This document shows positions 44,999 through 53,475 of a DNA stretch of 59,065 nucleotides, one piece after another. Source of the stretch: Pseudomonadota bacterium. GTDB taxonomy: Bacteria; Pseudomonadota; Alphaproteobacteria; Acetobacterales; Acetobacteraceae. Position 1 is the first letter of the stretch, and the number at the start of each line of letters is the position of its first letter. The stretch is taken from assembly GCA_021809435.1 (NCBI GenBank), contig JAKBAD010000011.1, positions 1 through 59,065 of the forward strand. Direction: 5' to 3'. The notes under the pieces were generated by a model. The model worked only from the letters and a program-made list of their open reading frames with translations, had not been told where the DNA came from and ran no database searches. The position numbers and the translations under genes were made by a program.

Positions 44999-45639
44999 GG
45001 GGGCCGCATCTGGTTTATTTCGCCGACCCCATGTGCTCATGGTGCTGGGGGTTCTCGCCGGTGATCGAGGCCATTGAGCGGGAGTTTGGTGAGGATTTGC
45101 CCGTGCGGCTGGTGCTGGGCGGGCTGCGGCCCGGCCATGAGGTGGCGATGACCGCCGCCGACCGGGCCGATATCCGCCAGCATTGGACGCATGTGCACGA
45201 GGCCTCGGGGCAGCCATTTGATTTTGGCTTTTTCGAGCGCGAACGCTTTGTGTATGACACCGAGCCCGCCAGCCGCGCCGTGGTGGCCGCGCGGCGGGAT
45301 GGCATGGCCAATGCCCTGGCCATGCTGGCGCGCATTCAGCGCGCCTTTTACGCCGAAAACCGCGATGTGACCGCGCGCGGCGAGCTGGCGGCGCTGGCGG
45401 CCGAGCAGGGCATGGCGCCCGAGCTGTTTGAAGCCCGCTTTGAGGCCCCAGATGTGAGTGAGGAAACCTGGCGGGATTTCGCCATTACCCAGCAGGCTGG
45501 CGTGCGGGGCTTTCCGGCGTTGATTGCCGGGGCGGGCGATGGGCGTGAGTATGCGCTGGTGACCAGCGGGTTTCAGCCAGCCGCGCGGATTGTGCCGGCG
45601 CTGGCGGCGTGGCGCGGCGCGCTGGGCCAGGCGGGGTGA
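44995..45639 (+). CDS. DsbA-family (FrnE-like) thiol oxidoreductase
   Basis: 214 residues from GTG 44995, overlapping the dehalogenase stop. The N-terminus YFADPMCSWCWGFSPVIEA carries a C-S-W-C active site, and the C-terminal GVRGFPALIAG has the cis-proline. There is no signal peptide, so it works in the cytoplasm, unlike DsbA proper. The HCCA isomerase/FrnE relatives reduce or isomerise disulfides or glutathione adducts. It likely shares the transcript beginning at 42297. Confidence 0.85.
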   Translation: MRGPHLVYFADPMCSWCWGFSPVIEAIEREFGEDLPVRLVLGGLRPGHEVAMTAADRADIRQHWTHVHEASGQPFDFGFFERERFVYDTEPASRAVVAARRDGMANALAMLARIQRAFYAENRDVTARGELAALAAEQGMAPELFEARFEAPDVSEETWRDFAITQQAGVRGFPALIAGAGDGREYALVTSGFQPAARIVPALAAWRGALGQAG

Positions 45640-45733
45640 GGGCGGCGGGCGCGGCGCTTGGGAGGATTTAGGGAAAGTTAAGAGGTTTTGAAATAATCTG
45701 ACGCCGCACCGGTTTTGGATTTTTTGTTAGTAA

Positions 45734-46981
45734 ATGAAGCTGTATTTTTATCACCTCAAGAAATGCGGCGGCACCACCATGAATTTTTGGCTGGACACGC
45801 TTGGTCCGGCGGCGCGGGTTTATGATCCGTCCTGGCATTTTAACGATAGCGGCGGCGGGTATTTTGCGGGTGAGGAGCCGGGGGAGGTTACCCGCATGGG
45901 GCGCAGCGTGTTTTATGTGGCGGATATCGTGCATACGCACGCGCCGATCCGCTCATGCGCGCCGCCCGGGACGTTCTGCTTTACCATGTTGCGTGACCCG
46001 GCGGCCCGGCTTGTCTCGCAATATACCGACTGGCAGAGGCTGGGGGCGCATGATCTCGCCACGCTCACGCCGCCCGAGCGTGCCTGTGTTGCCGATGCCG
46101 CTCACCTGTCTCTGCCCGCGTATTTGCGCCGCTATGCCAAGACCATCGGGCGCGGTTTGTTCGATAATCACCTCACCCGCGCGCTGGCGGCCGGGCGCAT
46201 GGGGCTTGCCGCTTTTCATCTCGAAGATGCCGCCCGCTTGCTGCCCGAGGCCCTGCGCGCCCTGCATGAGGATTACGATTTCGTTGGGCTGACTGAAACG
46301 TTCGATCTGAGCCGCCAGGCCTTGTGCGCCCGGCTCGCTCTGCCGCCGCAACCTCCGGCGCCCCGCCTCAATGGCAGCGCCGCCTCAGCCGCGCCGCCCG
46401 CCTTGCCCGATGAGGCGCGCGACACACTGCTCCGCAATGATGATGTTTTATATGACGCCGCCCGCCGCCTGTTTGCGCAACGCCACTTGGCCGAGGCCGA
46501 GCAATATGACCAAGCCCGCTTCGAGGCGGGGGACGTGCCCGGTTGCCTGAGCCGGATGCAAGGGAGTTTTGATCAGGGCGCGGTTAAATTCACTGTTTCA
46601 GGGCCGGTGTTTGGCAGCTTTCTGCATGGGCGCGATGGTGGTTTCGCGGGGCCTCATGCGGTTTGGACCCAGGCGGGCCAGATGGCCACGCTCTATGTGC
46701 CAGTGCCCGCCGGGCTGCCGGTTGAGCTGTTGCTGTGGGTGCGCGGCTATGCCCATGAAACCCAGCGCGCGGGGCTGGCCGTGCGGGTTGATGGCGCGCC
46801 CGCCGCGTTTACCGCCGATTATCCGCCCGGCTATGCCGAGCGGCTGATCATCCGCCATTTGCCAATACGCGATTTTGTCAGGCTGGAGTTGGCCGTTCCG
46901 CAGGCCCCCGCGCCCGACCCGCAAGACCCGCGCCCACGGGGGATCTCGTTTGATGGCTATGGCTGGCGGGCCTGTTTGTAG
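45734..46981 (+). CDS. Sulfotransferase-like protein with C-terminal beta-rich domain
   Basis: 415 residues. YHLKKCGGTTMNFWL near the N-terminus is the 5'-phosphosulfate P-loop (K-x-G-G-T-T), and FTMLRDPAARLVSQY near 80-95 is the 3'-phosphate site (R-D-P-x-x-R-x-x-S). The helical middle follows sulfotransferase order. The last 130 residues form a separate domain (VSGPVFGSFLHG... GISFDGYGW) of a glycan-binding flavour. It probably transfers sulfate from PAPS to a glycan or lipid; the donor comes from cysDNC upstream. No classical signal peptide. The start lacks a strong ribosome site. Confidence 0.7.
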   Translation: MKLYFYHLKKCGGTTMNFWLDTLGPAARVYDPSWHFNDSGGGYFAGEEPGEVTRMGRSVFYVADIVHTHAPIRSCAPPGTFCFTMLRDPAARLVSQYTDWQRLGAHDLATLTPPERACVADAAHLSLPAYLRRYAKTIGRGLFDNHLTRALAAGRMGLAAFHLEDAARLLPEALRALHEDYDFVGLTETFDLSRQALCARLALPPQPPAPRLNGSAASAAPPALPDEARDTLLRNDDVLYDAARRLFAQRHLAEAEQYDQARFEAGDVPGCLSRMQGSFDQGAVKFTVSGPVFGSFLHGRDGGFAGPHAVWTQAGQMATLYVPVPAGLPVELLLWVRGYAHETQRAGLAVRVDGAPAAFTADYPPGYAERLIIRHLPIRDFVRLELAVPQAPAPDPQDPRPRGISFDGYGWRACL

Positions 46982-46988
46982 CCTGAGG

Positions 46989-47783
46989 TTAGGGCGTGGG
47001 GCTGGCGGGAGTGGGGGGTGGCGCGGCGTTTGGCTTGAGCGTGGCGGGTGGTGTGGCGGCGGTTGGGCTGGTGGCTGGTTTGGTGGGCGCGGCGGGCGTG
47101 CCGGGGCTGGCCGGTGCGGAGGCGGCTTGGCTGGCGGTGGCCGTGGTGGCGCCAGCCGATGTGGAACGAGTTGGTGTGGTGGTGGCTGGTGTGGTGGTGG
47201 CGCCAGCTTGTGTGGGGCTGGTGGCGGCAGTGGGGGTGGTGCTGGCTGGAGGCGATGCCGGGGCGGCGGGTTTGGGGGCGGCGGGTTTAGGGGCTGGGGG
47301 CGGCGCGACGGGCACGGTGTAGTCGGGCACGATGCGGGCTTGCTGGGTGCCGTCGATGACCAGCACGTGCAGGCCGATGGGCAGGGGTGTTTTGCTGGTT
47401 TGGGTGACCGAGACCAGATTGCCGTTGGTTTCCTGGACGATATATTCCCAGCCCTTGGTGTCGGCCACCGCCTGTTCGGCCGCCGCGCCGCCGATGCCGC
47501 CGACCAGCGCGCCGCCAATGGCGCCCAGGGCCGTGACCTCGGGCGGGCCGACGATTTGCGCGCCCGCCACGCCGCCCGCCGCGCCACCCGCCGTGGCCCC
47601 CACCGCGCCGTTGGCGGTGATGAGCACGGCGCGCGCGCCGATGATGACCCCGCGCTGCACGGGCGCGGCCTGCTGGGCGGCCGCGGCGGCATAGGTGTTG
47701 GGGGAGTAGCTGTCATGGCAGCCGGTGAGGGCGGCGGGCAGCAGGAACATGGGCAAGGCAAGACGGCGCAAGGCGGGATCCAT
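46989..47783 (-). CDS. Glycine-zipper lipoprotein with Pro/Ala/Thr-rich tail
   Basis: 264 residues. Signal peptide with lipobox ALTGC (Cys 22). Residues 40-110 form a glycine/alanine zipper (ANGAVGATAGGAAGGVAGA... GAIGGALVGGIGG), then WEYIVQETNGNLVSVTQ matching the SlyB/OmpA-like lipoprotein core. The remaining 110 residues are low-complexity Pro-Ala-Thr repeats, likely reaching through the periplasm. A peptidoglycan-linked or envelope-stress role is typical. Its start is divergent from the ferredoxin-globin gene. The tail's GC-rich repeats make its length prone to assembly error. Confidence 0.8.
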   Translation of the reverse strand: MDPALRRLALPMFLLPAALTGCHDSYSPNTYAAAAAQQAAPVQRGVIIGARAVLITANGAVGATAGGAAGGVAGAQIVGPPEVTALGAIGGALVGGIGGAAAEQAVADTKGWEYIVQETNGNLVSVTQTSKTPLPIGLHVLVIDGTQQARIVPDYTVPVAPPPAPKPAAPKPAAPASPPASTTPTAATSPTQAGATTTPATTTPTRSTSAGATTATASQAASAPASPGTPAAPTKPATSPTAATPPATLKPNAAPPPTPASPTP

Positions 47784-47976
47784 GATTTTGGTGGGGTGGG
47801 GGTAATTTAGCCGCTGGGGGGGTGGCTGTCACGCGCGGGGGGGTAACAAAGTGATGGGGGCGCGGTTGGTTGACTTATCGAAAGCGCGGCGCAGAGTGGC
47901 GCCGTGGCAGACAGCCCGCTTGTGAAACGAGCCCGCCGGGCCGGTTTGCGGGGGGCGGTGAACGTGGAGATGTGAG

Positions 47977-48879
47977 ATGAGTGACGCGCCCGCGCCGGTG
48001 GTGAGCTATTTGGGCAACAAAATTTCGGTGCGGGAGGGCGAGACGGTGCTCAACGCCCTGCTCAGGGCCGGATTGGATGTGGCGTTTTCCTGCAAGGCGG
48101 GCAGTTGCCAGACCTGTTTGATGAGGTGCGTGGAGGGGGAGTTGCCCGAGCGCACGCAACGCGGACTCTCGGACGAGGTGCGGGCCATGGGGTATTTCAT
48201 GCCCTGCCGGTGCAAGCCGGTGGGGGATATGGTGCTGGCCCCAAAGAACCCGGCGGATTTGAGCGCCGTGGCCGCCAAGCCCAGCCCAGTGGCCAGCGCG
48301 GCGGCGCCCGAGATTGCCTATCCCGAGACCGACCCCGGCTTGTGGGCGGAGTTGCAGGAGGGTGGCGACAAAGTGCGCCGGATTTTGGAGGAGTTTTACG
48401 ACGCGGTGTATGCGGATGAGGCGCTGGCGCCGTTTTTCGAGCGCGTCTCGAAAGAGCATATCGCCGGGCAGCAATATACCTTCATGAAGCGCTGCCTGTT
48501 GGGGGAGAAGGTGTATTTTGGCGACCGGCCGCGCAATGCGCATCACTGGATGGTGATTTCGGAGGCGCTGATGGACCACCGCCAGGCGCTGATGCACAAG
48601 GCGCTGCGCGATAATGGGCTGACCCCCAGCCAGGCGGAGCGCTGGATGCGGCTGGAGGAGCATTTTCGCGGTGATATTGTGAAGGCGGAGGCGTGGCCGA
48701 AGCGCATTGGCGACCGGGAGGTGGTGTTCGAGGGCGTTGGGCAGGAGGTTTTGACGGTCGCCACGCTGTGCGATTTTTGCCAGGCGGAAATTGATGCCGG
48801 TACCAGGGTGGTGGTGCACCAGCGGCGCGGATGGGTGAGTTGCCCGAACTGCGCGGAGGCGGCGGTGCTGCGGGCGTGA
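47977..48879 (+). CDS. Three-domain fusion: 2Fe-2S ferredoxin, truncated globin, zinc-ribbon-like tail
   Basis: 300 residues. Domain 1 (1-95): plant-type [2Fe-2S] ligands C39, C44, C47 in SCKAGSCQTCL and C77 in MPCRC, with VREGETVLNALLRAG before them. Domain 2 (about 130-240): truncated-haemoglobin helices, ILEEFYDAVYADEALAPFFERV, then FGDRPRNAHHWMVISEALMDH where H189 or H190 is in the proximal haem position. Domain 3 (260-300): CDFCQAE (C265, C268) and CPNC (C289, C292), a four-cysteine zinc-ribbon-like site. An electron relay from the cluster to a haem that binds O2 or NO is plausible. Neighbours give no clue. Confidence 0.85.
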   Translation: MSDAPAPVVSYLGNKISVREGETVLNALLRAGLDVAFSCKAGSCQTCLMRCVEGELPERTQRGLSDEVRAMGYFMPCRCKPVGDMVLAPKNPADLSAVAAKPSPVASAAAPEIAYPETDPGLWAELQEGGDKVRRILEEFYDAVYADEALAPFFERVSKEHIAGQQYTFMKRCLLGEKVYFGDRPRNAHHWMVISEALMDHRQALMHKALRDNGLTPSQAERWMRLEEHFRGDIVKAEAWPKRIGDREVVFEGVGQEVLTVATLCDFCQAEIDAGTRVVVHQRRGWVSCPNCAEAAVLRA

Positions 48880-49096
48880 GGGCGCGCGGTGGCGGCGCAT
48901 GGGGGGTGAGGCCCGTTGGGGGGCTTGCATGATCGCGTGGGACAGCCTAGATGATGGGTTGTCGATCTTGGTACTGAACTTTGTTTTCCGCGTTCATCGC
49001 GGTGCTGATGATATTCCTCTTCAAAATCGATCTGAGTAAGTCGCGGCGCATGTTGTTCCGCGGTGAAATCCTTGTGACTGATTGAAAGGAATCGTC

Positions 49097-49306
49097 ATGA
49101 CCACTGGAACCGTAAAGTTTTTTAATGCCACGAAGGGGTTTGGTTTCATTAAGCCCGATAATGGCGGCGATGATGTGTTTGTGCATATCTCGGCCGTTGA
49201 GCGCGCGGGCATGAGCACCATTACCGAGGGGCAGAAGCTGAGCTTCGAGGTCGCCATTGATCGCCGCAGCGGTAAAATGGCCGTCGATAAGCTGGCGGCT
49301 GCGTAA
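49097..49306 (+). CDS. cspA: Cold-shock protein (CspA family)
   Basis: 69 residues from ATG 49097 (a TTG at 49082 would extend it, but TTG with no family sequence is unlikely). RNP1 KGFGFI and RNP2 VFVHIS are present, with the usual five-strand OB fold. It melts RNA structure at low temperature. The leader 48880-49096 is long, as in cold-shock mRNAs. The gene is followed by a hairpin at 49352 and an array of further stems. Confidence 0.95.
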   Translation: MTTGTVKFFNATKGFGFIKPDNGGDDVFVHISAVERAGMSTITEGQKLSFEVAIDRRSGKMAVDKLAAA

Positions 49307-49324
49307 AGCCGCACGCTATTGCTT

Positions 49325-49566
49325 AGCGGACGGCGAAGGCCGCCCGCTTCAGAAGATGCCCTTGCGGGCATCTTCCATGAGATATGACGTTTATGGCCGC
49401 GCGGAGATCCGCTTGCGGGCCATTGATGCCCTCCGGCGGAGGGGCTTTGGCATTTAAGCCTTCCTTCATCTCATTTTGATCATTTAACCGCGCCATGCGC
49501 GGTGTGGGGCGTTCGTGTTTTGGCGAACGGCCTTGTCGTAAATTGCCGGCTGATTGCCGGCCAAGG
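49325..49566. repeat. Array of at least seven hairpins between the cold-shock gene and a small ORF
   Basis: Successive stems: 49325-49348; GAAGATGCCC/GGGCATCTTC 49352-49375 (10 bp perfect); 49393-49423 with inner GCGGA/TCCGC; 49427-49445; ACCGCGC/GCGCGGT 49487-49503; CGTTCG/CGAACG 49510-49529; and TTGCCGGC/GCCGGCCAA 49543-49564. They are different sequences, so this is not one repeat unit. One or more could end cspA transcription, and the last ones sit in the leader of the small gene at 49576. About 24 percent of this stretch has no stem. Confidence 0.6.
49352..49375 (+). terminator. Strong hairpin after cspA
   Basis: A ten-base-pair perfect stem with a TTGC loop, 46 bases after the stop codon. 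There is no clear U-run, so termination may need help or read-through may occur into the small gene downstream. Confidence 0.5.
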
Positions 49567-49575
49567 AATAAAATC

Positions 49576-49746
49576 ATGGTCTATTCTGTTTCAATGATGA
49601 AAGCGCCGATTGCGCGCGTTGGTCATAAGGCGGCGTCTCACGCGCCGGGCGATATCCAGAGCCAGGCGCAGCATGCCCGGATTGTGCCGGTGTACCAGCT
49701 TACGCCAGCCGAAATTCGCAAAGTCGTTGAGGATGTTTTGGGGTAA
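49576..49746 (+). CDS. Small hypothetical protein, 56 residues
   Basis: ATG 49576 with AAGGA eleven bases before. The product begins MVYSVSMMKAPIARVGHKAA and ends QLTPAEIRKVVEDVLG, the last part forming an amphipathic helix. It is basic in the first half. I do not recognise a family. Its position after a cold-shock gene and a hairpin-rich leader suggests it could be part of a stress-linked mRNA. Alternative: it is an incidental frame, but codon use matches the neighbours. Confidence 0.5.
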   Translation: MVYSVSMMKAPIARVGHKAASHAPGDIQSQAQHARIVPVYQLTPAEIRKVVEDVLG

Positions 49747-49793
49747 AAACGGTGTTGGTGGGGTTAACGCATTCGATCCAAACGAATGCTGAT

Positions 49794-50294
49794 CTAACCA
49801 CGCTGTGCGGGGGGCGCGACGGAGGAGATGAGCGCCGCCCAGCCGATGCCGGCCCCCACCGCGATGCCGAGCGCCACTTCGGCGAGGCGGGTGGCGAGGA
49901 AGGCGGGCATGGACTCGGTGTGGGGCACCAGCATGAGGATGGTGATGGTGACCGCCGAGACCTGGGTGGCGCCTTCGAGCGCCAGCTCGTGGCAGAGCAC
50001 ACCGGCCAGGATGATGCCGAGTAGATAAACAGGCAGGGAATCGCCAAACATCAGCACCAGGGCGAGGCCGATGGCACCGCCGATGACGCCGCCCAGCGCC
50101 TGGTTGTGGGCCATGGATTTCATCGCCCGCATTTCGGTTTGCAGCACCAATATGGCGGTGATCGAGCCCCAGAATTCCTGGCGCAGTCCGAGCCAGTGAG
50201 AGGGGGCGTAGGCCAGCCCGGCGGCCAGCGCGAGCAGGGTGCCGCGCATCAGCCCGGTGCCCAGGCGGGTGATGAGGGTTTGGGGGGTGGTCAT
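49794..50294 (-). CDS. FUSC-like / aromatic-acid-exporter family membrane protein
   Basis: 166 residues, a single short form. Four to five hydrophobic helices, with GTGLMRGTLLALAAGLAYAPS near the start, SITAILVLQTEMRAMKSMAHNQALGGVIGGAIGLAL in the middle (the FUSC_2-like R-x-x-G region), and ARLAEVALGIAVGAGIGW at the end. Larger FUSC proteins export aromatic acids or siderophores; this small one may pair or act in envelope stress. It is one base downstream of the TPP-enzyme gene, so the two share a transcript. Confidence 0.75.
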   Translation of the reverse strand: MTTPQTLITRLGTGLMRGTLLALAAGLAYAPSHWLGLRQEFWGSITAILVLQTEMRAMKSMAHNQALGGVIGGAIGLALVLMFGDSLPVYLLGIILAGVLCHELALEGATQVSAVTITILMLVPHTESMPAFLATRLAEVALGIAVGAGIGWAALISSVAPPAQRG

Positions 50295-50295
50295 G

Positions 50296-52659
50296 TCAGG
50301 CGGGTTTCAGGGCGTCCTCGCAGGCGGCGAGGATGGCGGCGGCGTCCATTTCATATTCGCGGTACAGGCTCTCGACCGTGCCTGATTGCCCGAACCGGTC
50401 GGGGCCGAGGGCCATGACGCGCTGGCCACGGACCGCGCCCAGCCAGGCATGGGCGGCGGGGTGGCCATCGAGCACGGTAACCAGGGCGGCGTCGGGGGCG
50501 AGGGGGGAGAGAATATCCTCGATATGGGCGCGGATGCGGTAGCCTTGCCGGCGGCTGCGCTGCACGGCCCGCCAGCCGGCATAAAGCCGGTTGGGCGAGG
50601 TGATGGCGAGCAGCCCGGCCGAAGGTTCGCGTGCGCGCAAGGTGGCGAAGGCTTTTTCGGCCTCGCCCGCCAGCGGGCCCTGATAGGCGATGGCGATTTT
50701 GGCGCCCGGCGCGGGCGGCACCACCCAATGGGCGCCGGCGATGACGTGGCGGGCGTTCAGCGCGCGTTCGGGCTGGGGCAGGGGCAGGTTGGAGAGGCGC
50801 AGCCACACGGCCGAGCCGTTGGGGCGCTGCATATAATCGAAGGCATGGCGCAGCAGGATGCGCAGCTCATCGCAATAGCTGGGCTCGAAGGTGGCGAGCT
50901 TGTCTTGCACGATGCCGAGCAGCGGGGTGTTAGTGGCCTGGTGCTGGCCGCCCTCGTGGCTCAGCGTGAGGCCGCTGGGGGTGGAGACCAGCAGGAAGCG
51001 GGCATCTTGGTAGCAGGCGTAATAAAGCGCATCGTGGCCGCGATTGACGAACGGGTCGTAGACGGTGCCGATGGGCAGGATGCGCGCGCCGTAAAGCTCG
51101 TGGGCCATGCCGGCCGCGCCGAGCAGCAGGAACAAATTTTGTTCGGCGATGCCGAGCTCGATATGCTGGCCCTTGGGGTTGGTGCCCCAGCGCTGGGCGG
51201 AGGCGAGCTTGCCGTCGCGGAAAATATCTTCCTTCACTTCGCGGTCGAACACGCCGCGGCGGTTGATCCAGGGGCCGAGATTGGTGGAGACCGCGACATC
51301 GGGGCTGGTGGTGACGATGTGGCGGGTGAGCTGGGCGGTTTCGGCGTTGGCGCGGCCGATTTCGGAGAGCAGCTCGCCAAAGCCCGATTGGGTGCTCATG
51401 CGCCGCCCCACCGTGCGCGGCTGGGGGAGCTGGGCAGGCACGGGGACGGCGGGGGCGGAGAGCTTGCGCCCCTCGGGGGTGAGGGGCTGGGTGTAGGGGG
51501 CGGCGGCGATCAGCCGTTCGGCGGCGCGCGGGTCGGTGAGCCCCTCGAAACGGTCCCATTCATGGCCAGGGCGGATGTGGTGGCGGGCCTTGAAGGCGTC
51601 CATCTGCTCAGGGGTCATGAGGCCGGCATGGTTATCCTTGTGGCCGGCGAAGGGCATGTTGTTGCCCTTGATGGTGTAGGCCAGGAACAAAGTGGGGCGC
51701 GAGGACTGGGCGGCCTTGGCGAAGGTCTCGGTGAGGGTGCCGAGATCATGGCCGGCGAGGTTGGTCATCAGGGTGTGGAGGGTGTCATCGGAGAGCGGGT
51801 CGATGATGGCGCGGACATAGCGGTTGCGGCCCAGATCGCGGGTCAGCGCCTCGCGCCAGGCCGGGCCGCCCTGGAAGGTGAGGGCGGAATACTCGGTGTT
51901 GGGGCAGTCATCGAGCCATTTTTTGAGGCTCTGACCGCCGGGGCGGGCGAAGGCGGCTTCGAGCTGGCGGCCATATTTGAGGGCCAGCACGTTCCAGCCC
52001 ATGTCGCGGAACAGCCCCTCGAAGCGGCCGAACAGCCGGTCGGGCATGACCGAATCGAGGCTTTGGCGGTTGTAATCGACCACCCACCAGACATCGCGCA
52101 CGCCGTGCTTCCAGCCTTCGAGCAGGGCTTCATAGATATTGCCCTCGTCGAGCTCGGCATCGCCCGCGATGGCGACGGAGCGGCCCTTGAGCAGGCCCTC
52201 ACGCGCGAGGCCGTGGCACTCGGCGTAATCTTGGATGAGGGAGGCGAAGGAGGTGAGCGCCACGCCGAGCCCCACCGAGCCGGTGGAGAAGTCGATCTCG
52301 GGGCCGTCCTTGGCGCGGGAGGGATAGGCCTGGGCGCCGCCGAACTGGCGGAGATTCTGAATGGCTTCGAGCGATTGGCGGCCGAGCAGGTAGTTGATGG
52401 CGTGCAGCACGGGGGCCGCGTGGGGTTTGACGGCCACGCGGTCCTGGGGGCGGAGCGCATCGAAATACAGCGCCGCCATGATCGAGGTGACGGAGGCGCA
52501 GGAGGCTTGGTGGCCGCCGACTTTCAGGCGCTCGGGGTTGGGGTGGCCGTGATTGGCGTGATGGATCATCCAGGAGGCGAGCCAGAGCAATTTGCGCTCG
52601 ATCTCGGCCAGCGTGTCCAGTTTCCCCGTGCCGTGAAGGAGCGGCCTGATTTGGTTCAT
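50296..52659 (-). CDS. Transketolase-like / pyruvate-dehydrogenase-E1-like TPP enzyme
   Basis: 787 residues from ATG 52659 (MNQIRPLLHGTGKLDTL); an in-frame ATG at 52695 is rejected as too far from the family start. TPP-binding region GDAELDEGNIYEALLEGW with VVDYNRQSLD, the E1 homodimer form (G-D-x-E-x-D-E). Pyrimidine domain has IELGIAEQNLFLLLGAAGM, and STPSGLTLSHEGGQHQATNTPLLGIV is characteristic. Relatives include AceE, MdeB and uncharacterised transketolases of Rhizobiales. The substrate is unknown, probably a 2-oxo acid. The second gene in its operon is the FUSC-like protein. Confidence 0.85.
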   Translation of the reverse strand: MNQIRPLLHGTGKLDTLAEIERKLLWLASWMIHHANHGHPNPERLKVGGHQASCASVTSIMAALYFDALRPQDRVAVKPHAAPVLHAINYLLGRQSLEAIQNLRQFGGAQAYPSRAKDGPEIDFSTGSVGLGVALTSFASLIQDYAECHGLAREGLLKGRSVAIAGDAELDEGNIYEALLEGWKHGVRDVWWVVDYNRQSLDSVMPDRLFGRFEGLFRDMGWNVLALKYGRQLEAAFARPGGQSLKKWLDDCPNTEYSALTFQGGPAWREALTRDLGRNRYVRAIIDPLSDDTLHTLMTNLAGHDLGTLTETFAKAAQSSRPTLFLAYTIKGNNMPFAGHKDNHAGLMTPEQMDAFKARHHIRPGHEWDRFEGLTDPRAAERLIAAAPYTQPLTPEGRKLSAPAVPVPAQLPQPRTVGRRMSTQSGFGELLSEIGRANAETAQLTRHIVTTSPDVAVSTNLGPWINRRGVFDREVKEDIFRDGKLASAQRWGTNPKGQHIELGIAEQNLFLLLGAAGMAHELYGARILPIGTVYDPFVNRGHDALYYACYQDARFLLVSTPSGLTLSHEGGQHQATNTPLLGIVQDKLATFEPSYCDELRILLRHAFDYMQRPNGSAVWLRLSNLPLPQPERALNARHVIAGAHWVVPPAPGAKIAIAYQGPLAGEAEKAFATLRAREPSAGLLAITSPNRLYAGWRAVQRSRRQGYRIRAHIEDILSPLAPDAALVTVLDGHPAAHAWLGAVRGQRVMALGPDRFGQSGTVESLYREYEMDAAAILAACEDALKPA

Positions 52660-52759
52660 GGCCCCACATCTAGGGCAAGCAGCGCCTGAGCGCAAAGATT
52701 AGCGCGCGGCGGGGGCCATGAAAAAACGGTGCCGGGGGCGGTTTTACGGCCCGTGGAGC

Positions 52760-53026
52760 TTAGTTGTCGTCGTCGTCATCTTCCTCATTGTAGGCGCAGG
52801 GCGGCGCATAGCCATTGGCGGCCGCCCATTGGTGTTCGCGCCATTGATGCTCGCGCCATTCATGACGCTGCCAGTCGGCTTGGCGCTGGGCTTCGTACCA
52901 GCCGGGCGGGGGCGGCGGCGGGGCATAGGCCGGGCCGCCCCAGACGACGATTTGCGCCATGGCGGGGGCGGCGAACAGCGTGAGCAGGGCGCCGAGCATG
53001 AGGGGTTTTTGGAAACGCTTGAGCAT
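52760..53026 (-). CDS. Small secreted protein with W-R-E-H-Q repeats and acidic tail
   Basis: 88 residues. A clear Sec signal peptide ends with AAPAMA-Q (cleavage near 24). The mature part has a proline run (PPPPPPGWYEAQ), two tandem WREHQ repeats preceded by WQRHEW, and ends in a run EEDDDDDN. His/Trp-rich and acidic segments may bind metals or polyanions. No family recognised. Its gene lies alone between the TPP gene and a 450-base gap. Confidence 0.7.
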   Translation of the reverse strand: MLKRFQKPLMLGALLTLFAAPAMAQIVVWGGPAYAPPPPPPGWYEAQRQADWQRHEWREHQWREHQWAAANGYAPPCAYNEEDDDDDN

Positions 53027-53167
53027 GGTGACCTTCCTGGCGATGGCGGCGGGGCGCCGTGGCGCGCTGTGCCGATGCGGACTATATGGCCAGGGAAAGC
53101 GGCGCGATTGCGGGAAGATGATGGCGGAGATGGGATGTTTGATGGCCAGATCAAGGCGGATATAAAA

Positions 53168-53199
53168 CGCCCCGCAAACCTACAATGGCCTGCGGGGCG
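53168..53199. terminator. GC-rich hairpin in the 53027-53475 gap
   Basis: CGCCCCGCA 53168-53176 pairs with TGCGGGGCG 53191-53199 across a 14-base loop. It could end transcription of an adjacent gene but has no U-run. The rest of the 449-base gap (53027-53475) holds no gene or other feature I can support. Confidence 0.45.
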
Positions 53200-53475
53200 C
53201 GGCGGGACGGGGTTTGCGTGGACAGGGCGCGAAGCCCGACCCGCCCGTGAACTTTGAAAGCGCGGCCATTGTGCCCGCGATGGGGCTGGCGATCAACCCA
53301 TGTGAACCGTGAAGGCGGCTGACCGCCGGGCCGGGCTCTGGTTTAGCGAGACTATTTATATGGGGCGGTAGGCGCCCGTTGCCAGACAATTTTCATGTGA
53401 TGCAGCACCGGCTGGCATTGTTTTGGCGCGTAATTTCAAGTGTCTGATGTGAAAATTCCGTTTTCGAGCGGAGGG

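Noticed and set aside
50386-52689. 767-residue plus-strand frame over the TPP-enzyme gene
   Set aside because: Same shadow effect; the minus-strand frame has TPP and pyrimidine-binding motifs.
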